Shown here: positions 27,371-35,282 of the stretch, piece after piece
Layout of the letters: every line of letters starts with the position of its first letter
How positions within the stretch are numbered: position 1 is the first letter of the stretch
Source of the DNA: Syntrophaceae bacterium
GTDB taxonomy: Bacteria > Desulfobacterota > Syntrophia > Syntrophales > Smithellaceae
Length of the DNA: 35,282 nt
Direction of reading: 5' to 3'
Assembly: GCA_016928765.1 (NCBI GenBank)
Contig: JAFGKC010000027.1
Coordinates: forward strand, 1 to 35,282
Translations under genes and position numbers: made by a program
The notes under the pieces: model-generated
What the model was told of the DNA's origin: nothing
The model's input: the letters and a program-made list of their open reading frames with translations, nothing else
Databases searched by the model: none

Positions 27371-29071
27371 TTACTTTTCCCTCTGATACGGCCAGGCCAT
27401 AATACCGCCTTCCATCACTTTAACGTCTTTCCAGCCATTGCCTTCTAAAGCAAGTGCCGCCTCGTAGCCGCGCAGAGAAATTTTGCAATAGCAGATGATT
27501 TCCTTATTTTTATCTTCAGGTAGCTCTTTGAGACGTTTGCGCAGCGCGCCTAGCGGAATCAGTGTTTCGCCGATACCGAGACGTATTTCCTCAAATTCCT
27601 CCGGCCCGCGGACATCAAGAATGAATGGTTTTTCTCCAGCCTGCAATTTATCGTGCACCTCCTTGCAGCTAATGCCCTTCATACGACCTTTTATTTTGTT
27701 CTGCATTATGTGCGCTGTGGAGATGAAGTGATCAATCGCTAGTGAAAAAGGTGGGGCGTATGGAAGATCGGCATTAATTAAATCCTCGACGGTCATTTTC
27801 CCCTGAATGGCCATCGCCCATTGAGCGATTTGTTTGGCGGCATTACCCGGCCCCATACACTGCGCGCCCAGCACCCGGCCTGTTTTGGCATCAGCGGTCA
27901 TTTTGGTAACTAACAATTTTCCCTCCATGAAGCCTGGTTTATCCGGGCTGGCATTGATAACCGTAATGATATCTTTGTATCCTAAACGTTTAGCCGCCGT
28001 CTCCGAAAGCCCTGTAGAACCTGCCGTGTAATCAAAAACCTTGCAGATGCCTGTCTGAATCGTACCGGGAAAGGTAACACAGTTTGTCGAAGCGGCATTT
28101 TCTCCCGCCACGCGTCCCTGCAGATTGGCCAAATCGCCGTAAGGGGCATGCACTTTTTTCCCGGTAATGCGGTTGAGCGTTTCCACGCAATCACCAACAG
28201 CGTAAATATCCGGGTCGGAGGTCTGCATGTATTCGTTGACTTCGATGCCTCCCAGTTCACCGATTTTTAAACCTGCCGCCTGAGCAAGTTTTACATTAGG
28301 CCGCACACCAATTGCTACAACAGCAAGCTCGCACGGTAGCTCTATGCCGTTTTGCAGCTTTACCGCTGTAAGCTTGCCATTCTCACCTAAAAATGCCGCA
28401 ATGCCGTTTTCCGTGATGACATTAGCGCCTTTGCTGCGAACGTGATTTTCCACCAGCTTTGCCAGTTCCCAATCGAGAAAGGTAAGCAGTTGGGGCAAAA
28501 GTTCAATTACCGTTATTTCAATGCCCGCCAGTTGCAGCGCCTCACATGTCTCGATGCCGATGAGTCCACCGCCAATGACAACAGCTTTTTTGATTGTTTT
28601 TTCATCACGGATTTTACGGAGAAAGTCCGCGTCTTTCATGGACTGCAGAGTTGTAATGCCTTTGAGTTCCACGCCGGGCACAGGAGGCATGCGAGGAACA
28701 GCACCGGTAGCGATAACAAGTTTATCATAAGTCAATGTTCCTGCTTGCCCGGATAAACCATTCTTGAAGGAAATAGAACGTTTTTTAGTGTCAATCTCCG
28801 TTACTTCTGTGTTCACTTTCGCCTCAATATCCTTGGCATTTAGATAGAACATCGGACTGCGTACCACACCCGTCGGCGTGCACAAAAGTTGATTGCGGTC
28901 ATCAAAATAACCGCCAACATAGTAAGGATACCCACAGGAGGCCATGGAAAGATCCGCGTCTTTCTGTAAAATAATTACTTCGGCGTTATTATCAATCCGG
29001 CGGGCTTTTGCCGCAGACTTTGGACCGGCGGCAGAGCCGCCAATCACTACAATTCTTTTTCTTTTTGTCAT
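27371..29071 (-). CDS. FAD-dependent CoA-disulfide reductase / NADH oxidase-like protein with C-terminal rhodanese domain
   Basis: 566 aa; VVIGGSAAGPKSAAKARR, MASCGYPYYVGG redox Cys, second dinucleotide fold, C-terminal rhodanese (ILDVRGPEEFEE...IICYCKISLRGYEAA). Confidence 0.92.
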   Translation of the reverse strand: MTKRKRIVVIGGSAAGPKSAAKARRIDNNAEVIILQKDADLSMASCGYPYYVGGYFDDRNQLLCTPTGVVRSPMFYLNAKDIEAKVNTEVTEIDTKKRSISFKNGLSGQAGTLTYDKLVIATGAVPRMPPVPGVELKGITTLQSMKDADFLRKIRDEKTIKKAVVIGGGLIGIETCEALQLAGIEITVIELLPQLLTFLDWELAKLVENHVRSKGANVITENGIAAFLGENGKLTAVKLQNGIELPCELAVVAIGVRPNVKLAQAAGLKIGELGGIEVNEYMQTSDPDIYAVGDCVETLNRITGKKVHAPYGDLANLQGRVAGENAASTNCVTFPGTIQTGICKVFDYTAGSTGLSETAAKRLGYKDIITVINASPDKPGFMEGKLLVTKMTADAKTGRVLGAQCMGPGNAAKQIAQWAMAIQGKMTVEDLINADLPYAPPFSLAIDHFISTAHIMQNKIKGRMKGISCKEVHDKLQAGEKPFILDVRGPEEFEEIRLGIGETLIPLGALRKRLKELPEDKNKEIICYCKISLRGYEAALALEGNGWKDVKVMEGGIMAWPYQREK

Positions 29072-29210
29072 AAGTTTCTCCTATCTTTAAATGTATTTTA
29101 AATTTATTAAAGAATACAATAAGCTATATCGTTAAGAAATAACTTTAATTTACACTTTCACAATATCATTAATTGATTTAATAGTAAATTATATCTTGAA
29201 TTTTTAAAAA

Positions 29211-29693
29211 TCATCTTTTATTCGCGGCTAGTAAATGTTCAGGAACCTGAACAGCGACTACTTCGCCTGTCGCGCAGACCTTACCATTCGCGATAAGACG
29301 TGATTCCACCACGACCCTGCGCCCCTTGATTGCTTTCACTTTACCGCGAACCTCCAAGGAACAATCAAGCGGCGTGGGTAGCAAGTAATTTACATTCAGC
29401 GATGCGGTAACAAAACGCAGGGGCGGCAACGTATCCATCGCGCGGTTTTCCGCTTTGTATTTGGCCGCGGCTGCCGTTCCGGTGGAATGGCAATCAATTA
29501 TCGAAGCGATAAGACCGCCATAAACTATACCAGGAATTGCGGTGTGATAAGGCCTGGGAGTATAGACACAGACTGATTCCTCTCCGTCCCAGTAACTCTT
29601 TATTTGCAGACCATGAGCGTTAAGCGTACCGCAACCATAGCAGTGACTCAAATCGTCCGGATAGTATTCCTGAAAGGCTTTTTCCTCCATCAA
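29211..29693 (-). CDS. PaaI-like hotdog-fold thioesterase
   Basis: 160 aa; CYGCGTLNAHGLQIKSYWDG...GIVYGGLIASIIDCHSTGTA. Confidence 0.85.
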   Translation of the reverse strand: MMEEKAFQEYYPDDLSHCYGCGTLNAHGLQIKSYWDGEESVCVYTPRPYHTAIPGIVYGGLIASIIDCHSTGTAAAAKYKAENRAMDTLPPLRFVTASLNVNYLLPTPLDCSLEVRGKVKAIKGRRVVVESRLIANGKVCATGEVVAVQVPEHLLAANKR

Positions 29694-29756
29694 TAATCCT
29701 TTAGTTGATTTGCATATTTCTTCTCTAAAAGAGAAAGAGATCGTAGTTCTAGACCT

Positions 29757-30716
29757 TTAACCTTTAGCAAAAGTCAGCTTTGTGCCGGCCATGTTTAAAA
29801 TGAATTTATCTGGCATTTTTTTTTCCATCGCCATAATCGCCTTACGCCCAGTGCAGTGCATGGGAATTACATAATCCGGATTCATTTTTTTCAGCTCTTC
29901 TGTTGTACGATCGATAATTCCTTCAAACAATGGACCGGAAAGATGAAAACCGCCCATAACGACATGAACTTTATTAATACCTGTTACGTCTATCGCATGC
30001 ATTACAGTATTTATAATCCCCGCGTGTGCGCAGCCGGAAATAATCACCAATCCCTTATCTTTAAGATTCATGACAACGGAGGTATCGTCTTCGATGGCAT
30101 CCCATAGTTCTTTTCCGTCTTTTTGCCAGTACGCGACAGGAAACCCTTTTTCAAAGTCCGTCCGGCGGGGAATTTCGCCCAGAAAAAGAATGGTATCATC
30201 CAAAAGATAATATGGCCTGCCACTTTCGACTACGGAAAACCCGGCGGATTCAACCATCTGATGTGTCAGTTTTGGAAAATTAATTTTCAGATCCTCGGAG
30301 TATTTAATATAACGCGGCGACTTAAAAGCGGACGGGTGCACAACAAAAGGGATATTCTTTTTGCCGATTAAGGCGGCAAGTTTCGAAAGACCTCCGGTGT
30401 GGTCGCTGTGGCCATGCGAAAGAGCAGCAGCTTCGACCTCGGCCATATTAACACCAAGTGTCTTGGCGTTTTGCGCCGCTCCTTCTTCGGAAAAGCCAAA
30501 ATCAAAAAGCAGCGTGTGCGCTTTGCCTTTGGCCGTGGTTTTAATCAACGCCGAAAAACCGTGCTCCGCCACAATGGACGCCCGTATCTCTCCTTCCTTA
30601 AGAGGCACGGCACGCGAGATAACCGCGCTGTTGTCCATCGCCGTCATCTCTATATAGTTGTCCTGTAAGGTCAGAATTTCAATTTTGTCCGCAGCATTCA
30701 ATTGTGCCGAAGCCAT
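29757..30716 (-). CDS. MBL-fold metallo-hydrolase (COG1237-like)
   Basis: 319 aa; ALSHGHSDHTGGLSKL, VIISGCAHAGIINT, GGFHLSG, PMHCTGR. Confidence 0.88.
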   Translation of the reverse strand: MASAQLNAADKIEILTLQDNYIEMTAMDNSAVISRAVPLKEGEIRASIVAEHGFSALIKTTAKGKAHTLLFDFGFSEEGAAQNAKTLGVNMAEVEAAALSHGHSDHTGGLSKLAALIGKKNIPFVVHPSAFKSPRYIKYSEDLKINFPKLTHQMVESAGFSVVESGRPYYLLDDTILFLGEIPRRTDFEKGFPVAYWQKDGKELWDAIEDDTSVVMNLKDKGLVIISGCAHAGIINTVMHAIDVTGINKVHVVMGGFHLSGPLFEGIIDRTTEELKKMNPDYVIPMHCTGRKAIMAMEKKMPDKFILNMAGTKLTFAKG

Positions 30717-30732
30717 AAATCATATCCTCCTT

Positions 30733-31071
30733 TCAGTGATCGCAGATGTTATCTCCGACCTGAAGTGTTCCGGCAAGAAAATTATTTACTATATTTTCCG
30801 GTGTGTCGCATGGGGCACCAATGACTACTTGGATTCCTTGCTGAACAAATAATTGTTGAGCGCGCTGTCCCATGCCACCCGCGATAATTACAGTGGCGCC
30901 GCGTTCGGCCAACCATGGAGGCAGAAGGCCAGGTTGATGAGGTGGCGCATCAAGTTCCTTGCGACCAACAATCTTTTTTGTCTGAGCATCCACCTCAATC
31001 AAAGCAAAGCTCGCGCAATGCCCAAAATGCAGGCTTAGTTTTCCTTCCGCTAAGGGTATCGCTATTTTCAT
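30733..31071 (-). CDS. NifX/NifB-family iron-molybdenum cluster-binding protein
   Basis: 112 aa; KIAIPLAEGKLSLHFGHCASFALIEVD...GGMGQRAQQLFVQQGIQVVIGA. Confidence 0.9.
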   Translation of the reverse strand: MKIAIPLAEGKLSLHFGHCASFALIEVDAQTKKIVGRKELDAPPHQPGLLPPWLAERGATVIIAGGMGQRAQQLFVQQGIQVVIGAPCDTPENIVNNFLAGTLQVGDNICDH

Positions 31072-31089
31072 TTTAATCTCCTTATTAAT

Positions 31090-31974
31090 TTAGTTTTTTG
31101 TTTTATTGGCATCAGTAATCTGATCAATTATATTCTGCATAATTTTTGCCGTAGGACTTTTAGCTTCATGGTAAATAAAAACCTTCCCGGAATCACCGGA
31201 GCGGGAAACAGCCGGGTCCATGGGAATAGCTCCTAAAAAAGGCACGTTCATGTCAGAGGCTATCTTCTTGCCACCACCTTCAGGAAGAATCTGCGTTACC
31301 TCGCCGCATTTTGGGCAAACAAAACCACTCATATTTTCCACAACGCCTAAAACCGTTACATCGAGCCTGCGGCAAAAGCTGATGGATTTGCGCACATCAA
31401 CAGCCGCCACTTTCTGGGGCGTGGTTACAATCACCGCGCCGTCGAGCGGTTGAATCAATTGGCAAATTGATAAAGGTTCATCACCCGTGCCGGGCGGCAC
31501 ATCAACAACAAGATAATCCAAATCACCCCATTGCACATCAGTCAAAAACTGTTTAATAACGCCCATTTTCATCGGCCCACGCCAGATAACCGCGTCGTCA
31601 GGATTTTGCAAAAGAAACCCCAAAGACATTACTTTCAACCCGCCAAATTCTACAGGCAAAAGACCGCCTGGATTGCCTTGCAGATGTTCATTTTCTAAAC
31701 CTAGCATTGTAGGAACGCTGGGTCCATGAATATCAACGTCAAGCAAACCCACGCTCAGGCCGTTAAGCGCCAGCGCTGTGGCCAAGTTGACCGCAACGGT
31801 ACTTTTGCCGACGCCGCCTTTTCCGGAAAGAACGATAATTTTATGCTTGATACGGCACAGCGTCGCCTGCAATTTGCGACGATCCGCGTATTCTTCAGGA
31901 CTTTCATCTTTATTTTGTTTTTTCGCTGAGCAACCGTTATCCCCGCATGTGTCGCATGTTTTTTTCTCTTCCAT
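31090..31974 (-). CDS. Mrp/NBP35-family P-loop ATPase (Fe-S carrier)
   Basis: 294 aa; IIVLSGKGGVGKSTVAVNLA, DVPPGTGDEPL, N-terminal Cys cluster. Confidence 0.93.
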   Translation of the reverse strand: MEEKKTCDTCGDNGCSAKKQNKDESPEEYADRRKLQATLCRIKHKIIVLSGKGGVGKSTVAVNLATALALNGLSVGLLDVDIHGPSVPTMLGLENEHLQGNPGGLLPVEFGGLKVMSLGFLLQNPDDAVIWRGPMKMGVIKQFLTDVQWGDLDYLVVDVPPGTGDEPLSICQLIQPLDGAVIVTTPQKVAAVDVRKSISFCRRLDVTVLGVVENMSGFVCPKCGEVTQILPEGGGKKIASDMNVPFLGAIPMDPAVSRSGDSGKVFIYHEAKSPTAKIMQNIIDQITDANKTKN

Positions 31975-32226
31975 TCACTTTTATATCCTTTCTTTCTTTT
32001 TTTCTTTCGATATAACCCCCGTAGGTAGTTTTCAGTATATCTAACATCAAAAGAACGCAATACTGATATTTTTTAGACAAGCCATCCTTAGTATCAAGAA
32101 TTTTTTTGACCGATGAAATTTACCTCGCTAATCGCTTTTCTCTGTGCCAAATAAAAAATCTTGGATCATTGACGTTTTCAATTGCGGGTAAATAAAACTC
32201 GGCCAAATTAACTATTTTCATATAAC

Positions 32227-33111
32227 TTAACTTTCCTGCAAATTAAGATCGTTCCAAATTCGCGTAATATCCTCAGCGCATACCGCTTGTATTTCAACAA
32301 CAGCTTTTTGTTCAATCTGCGCGCGAGTTACGGCGCTGTCGTATCTGATTCGCCCGGCGATTTTTGCGCCCGAAGCGGAAGCTTTTACTTCAATTTTTTC
32401 GGTCATCTCCGGATTGATATCCCACTTATTGACACAAACAGCCGCGGGAATTTGGAAATGCCGGGTAAGAGAAAGCACTCTTTCCAGATCGTGTTCTCCC
32501 GAAACCGTCGGTTCCGTAACCACCAAAACCTGCGACGCGCCGGTGAGCGAAGCGATTACCGGACAGCCGATACCGGGCGGACCATCCACAATTACCAGGT
32601 TATGATTATGGTCTTCGGCCAACTGACGGGCTTCACGGCGCACAGTGGACACAAGTTTGCCGGAATTTTCCGCGGCCACTCCTAAACGCGCGTGCACCAT
32701 CGGGCCGCAGCGCGTCTCAGAAATAAACCATTTTCCGCACATCCGCTCGGGAAAATCAATTGCTTTTTCCGGGCAGAAATGCACACAAACACCGCACCCC
32801 TCACACGAAACGGGGTCGATGGAAAACAGAATATTTCCGTTGCCGGCTTGCTTAGTCTTTACCGCGTCAAAACGGCATACATCCTGACAAATTCTGCAAC
32901 CGATACAGTCATCCTGGCGGATTACCGCTTCATGACCGCTTAAAAATTCATGTTCTTCAATAATTTTTGGCGCCAGCACCAAATGCAAATCAGCCGCGTC
33001 CACATCGCAGTCGCAAATAACCGGCCGCTCGGCCAGCGCGGCGAATGAAGCCGTGACGCTGGTCTTACCTGTTCCGCCCTTCCCGCTGATAATAACAAGT
33101 TCGTTCATCAA
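32227..33111 (-). CDS. MinD-superfamily P-loop ATPase with inserted 2[4Fe-4S] ferredoxin domain
   Basis: 294 aa; IISGKGGTGKTSVTASFA, CIGCRICQDVC and CEGCGVCVHFCP. Confidence 0.93.
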   Translation of the reverse strand: MMNELVIISGKGGTGKTSVTASFAALAERPVICDCDVDAADLHLVLAPKIIEEHEFLSGHEAVIRQDDCIGCRICQDVCRFDAVKTKQAGNGNILFSIDPVSCEGCGVCVHFCPEKAIDFPERMCGKWFISETRCGPMVHARLGVAAENSGKLVSTVRREARQLAEDHNHNLVIVDGPPGIGCPVIASLTGASQVLVVTEPTVSGEHDLERVLSLTRHFQIPAAVCVNKWDINPEMTEKIEVKASASGAKIAGRIRYDSAVTRAQIEQKAVVEIQAVCAEDITRIWNDLNLQES

Positions 33112-33128
33112 ACCCTCTCTTTTTGCCT

Positions 33129-33467
33129 TTAAATATCTTTTTTTTCAGTTATTTTTTTCTTTTTATTTTTTTCCGCGGGAGTCTCTGCAGGATAATAATT
33201 ACCCCATATCGGATCGTTTCCGTACTGCCGCCACCACCATCGGTTATAGTCTTCCCATATATCGAGAACTCCAAATTCTTCTTTCATAAGCAAGGCATAA
33301 GCCTTGTTCAGTGCCTGCATTTTATCATGCGCTTCTTGGTTTTTATTAACATCGGGATGCCATATTTTGGCCAATTCCCGATATTTTTTCTTGGCATCTT
33401 CTGCCGTGTCTTTTTTAGTTATTCCCAACAAACGCCTCGCGCTGTCCACCTCATGATTTCTATTCAT
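33129..33467 (-). CDS. J-domain (DnaJ-like) protein
   Basis: 112 aa; ARRLLGITKKDTAEDAKKKYRELAKIWHPDVNKNQEAHDKMQALNKAYALL with HPD. Confidence 0.9.
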   Translation of the reverse strand: MNRNHEVDSARRLLGITKKDTAEDAKKKYRELAKIWHPDVNKNQEAHDKMQALNKAYALLMKEEFGVLDIWEDYNRWWWRQYGNDPIWGNYYPAETPAEKNKKKKITEKKDI

Positions 33468-33473
33468 TTTTTA

Positions 33474-34103
33474 CTATCTTTTTCCCCCAAAAATAACGTA
33501 TAGAGCCGCTTCATCCGGGGATTTGCTCACAAATATCTTTTCGTCTTTAACCCCTAGAATATACTCCGTTTTTATATCAAAAAGCTTTCCTGCGGCATCT
33601 TCTATCTCACGCAAGTTAGTATGCCTGATAAGGTTTACGTACGAATCAGGCTCCAGACGTCTTTGCTTAAAAAAATCAGACTTAGGATTAAGCAGCATAA
33701 CTATAATCCTGCCTTCAGGCCTTAAAACTTTAAACGATTGTTGCAACGCTTTTCGGTAATCCTCGATGAATTGCAGCGAGGCAACATAAATTACAGCATC
33801 AAAAGAAGATTCCGCAAACGGCATTTCCTCAGCGCGCCCCGCGAATTTTCTGACACTGTCCGGCGCGCATTTTAGCGCTTCGGCGGAAACATCCAGACCG
33901 GTCACATTAAAACCGTACTCGCTCAATTTTCCTTCTATAGCTGCGGGACCGCACCCTACACTTAAAACATCGTGACAATTCTCCAGACTCGAAACAAGGT
34001 ATTCGGCCTCGAAACGGAAAATATTCTGCCAAAATGTTTCCTGGCATGTTTCTATGTATTTTTTCACATCTTCACTTGTATCCATACCGCTGTTTCCAAT
34101 CAA
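33474..34103 (-). CDS. Class I SAM-dependent methyltransferase
   Basis: 209 aa; VLSVGCGPAAIEGKLSEYGFNVTGLDVS. Confidence 0.88.
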   Translation of the reverse strand: MIGNSGMDTSEDVKKYIETCQETFWQNIFRFEAEYLVSSLENCHDVLSVGCGPAAIEGKLSEYGFNVTGLDVSAEALKCAPDSVRKFAGRAEEMPFAESSFDAVIYVASLQFIEDYRKALQQSFKVLRPEGRIIVMLLNPKSDFFKQRRLEPDSYVNLIRHTNLREIEDAAGKLFDIKTEYILGVKDEKIFVSKSPDEAALYVIFGGKR

Positions 34104-34153
34104 TTCAGCAAATATTTACATTGCGCATAAGCCTGGCTAAGTGTTTTGTTGCA

Positions 34154-34765
34154 TTATGCCGATGCGCTGGAAGCCACAATGACATACTGCATTTCGCTGC
34201 TGTACTCTTTCATCATAAACCCGCGCTCGGTCAATTTTATTCTGGCTTCATCTATTGTGCCTGCCACTTCATGCTTCCTGCCATCTCGTGCATGAATCTC
34301 ATCAAGCAAATCAAATCCTCTGTCGTTAAAATCGCTCAGTATTATCTTGCCTTGTGGAGATAAGACTCTGATAAATTCATCAAAAACCTTTCGTACAGAA
34401 GAAACGTGATGAATCATATTGACCGCAAATATACTGTTAAAAGAATCGTCGCTATAGGGCAAACATTCCGCATCAGCTATGTCGAAACGCACCCGATCCT
34501 CCAAACCATGATACATCAGGTTGAGCCGAGCATATTTCTGCTCTTCGTCAGAAATATCAAAGGAGGTGAAAGTAAAACCTTCCCGCGCCAGCGCCAATGT
34601 AAAATATCCTTTACCGGTACCGGCTTCCAGAATTGCCCCGGATACAGGGCGAGCCTTTTCGATGATGAAAAACCTTTCTTTTTCAATGTCATATCCATAT
34701 TCCTTGTACAAAGCTACGCGTTCTAGAAAGCGGTTATGGTTTTCGATTATTTCTTTTTCCATCAT
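34154..34765 (-). CDS. Class I SAM-dependent methyltransferase
   Basis: 203 aa; ILEAGTGKGYFTLALAREGFTFTSFDIS...FAVNMIHHVSSVRKVFDEFIRVLSPQGKIILSDF. Confidence 0.88.
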   Translation of the reverse strand: MMEKEIIENHNRFLERVALYKEYGYDIEKERFFIIEKARPVSGAILEAGTGKGYFTLALAREGFTFTSFDISDEEQKYARLNLMYHGLEDRVRFDIADAECLPYSDDSFNSIFAVNMIHHVSSVRKVFDEFIRVLSPQGKIILSDFNDRGFDLLDEIHARDGRKHEVAGTIDEARIKLTERGFMMKEYSSEMQYVIVASSASA

Positions 34766-34786
34766 TTTCTCATCAGGGTTTTCCGT

Positions 34787-35282
34787 TTATTTCCCGATCG
34801 GCATATAAAACAAATCATGGTCGGCACGTATTGTTGTTATTGATTTTCCTTCAAGAAGACGCTGAAGCCTTTTGGCCGCGTCATGGGGGTGCAATCCCAA
34901 TCCGGCGCAAATACCGGAAAGCGTGCTTGGTCTTCTGGTTAGCAGACTTAATATATCCGCGTCTGCCGTATCCCGAAACATTTCTTCAGGAATATTAGCG
35001 CTTTGCGCTCCGCCGATAATTTCCACCGTTCCCGAAAATAATCCGGCTAGTTTTTCCATCTGTTTTTTTTCCACGGCGCAGGCAAAATCTTCCACCGCCG
35101 GGCGGTCCACCGTATTTAGCTGAATCTTCTCTGCGCCGATTATTTTTGCCCATGCGGCAATTTTTTTCGCCTCCGCCGCCATACCCGTAACGCCTGAAAT
35201 TAAAAGAATTTCCAACCATACCTGGCCGGAAAATTGCCGGGTAAAATCAATCAGGCCATTGACCATCAAATCAAAAGAAATA
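34787..35282 (-). CDS. Radical SAM protein (COG0731-like), N-terminus beyond window
   Basis: Frame open to the window edge: ISFDLMVNGLIDFTRQFSGQVWLEILLISGVTG...KIQLNTVDRP; C-terminal winged-helix-like region; radical SAM CxxxCxxC not visible because truncated. Confidence 0.65.
   Translation of the reverse strand, partial: ISFDLMVNGLIDFTRQFSGQVWLEILLISGVTGMAAEAKKIAAWAKIIGAEKIQLNTVDRPAVEDFACAVEKKQMEKLAGLFSGTVEIIGGAQSANIPEEMFRDTADADILSLLTRRPSTLSGICAGLGLHPHDAAKRLQRLLEGKSITTIRADHDLFYMPIGK

Noticed and set aside
1-35282. CRISPR arrays, tRNA/rRNA genes, IS elements or prophage genes
   Set aside because: No regularly spaced direct repeats, no recognisable tRNA cloverleaf or rRNA, no transposase or integrase or phage structural ORFs seen; a formal tRNAscan/minced run was not possible.

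Overview
This 35.3-kb window looks like a bacterial chromosome segment, probably from an anaerobic deltaproteobacterium-like organism (inference from gene content). The main result is that four genes which the ORF track shows as broken pieces each read through one or two in-frame TGA codons. In every case the TGA sits at, or apparently at, a catalytic or conserved cysteine, and a hairpin follows within the bacterial SECIS distance. They are best read as selenoproteins. (1) An alkylmercury-lyase (MerB)-family protein has TWO TGAs (4075-4077 and 3880-3882), 65 codons apart, at the positions of MerB catalytic Cys96 and Cys159. (2) An octaheme, tetrathionate-reductase-like cytochrome c has a TGA at 7264. 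(3) A BCP-type peroxiredoxin has a TGA at 13001. (4) An AhpC/Prx-type peroxiredoxin has a TGA at 26807. A decayed paralogue of (4), which has lost the Sec codon, lies at about 21157-21556. Other content: an AraC-regulated FAD oxidase/HdrD-like operon, ResB/CcsB cytochrome c maturation genes, a membrane cytochrome b, a frameshifted TIR-like gene, an acyltransferase, a 7TMR-DISM GGDEF protein, a D-Ala-D-Ala ligase, a D-Ala-D-Ala carboxypeptidase, a MacB/LolD-like export operon with a secreted NifX-like protein, a CoA-disulfide-reductase-like/rhodanese operon, Mrp/MinD ATPases, MBL-fold hydrolases, methyltransferases and a partial radical SAM gene. A ~65-bp promoter-linked repeat lies upstream of the MerB-like gene and of an MBL-fold gene. 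No tRNA, rRNA, CRISPR array or IS element was recognised.
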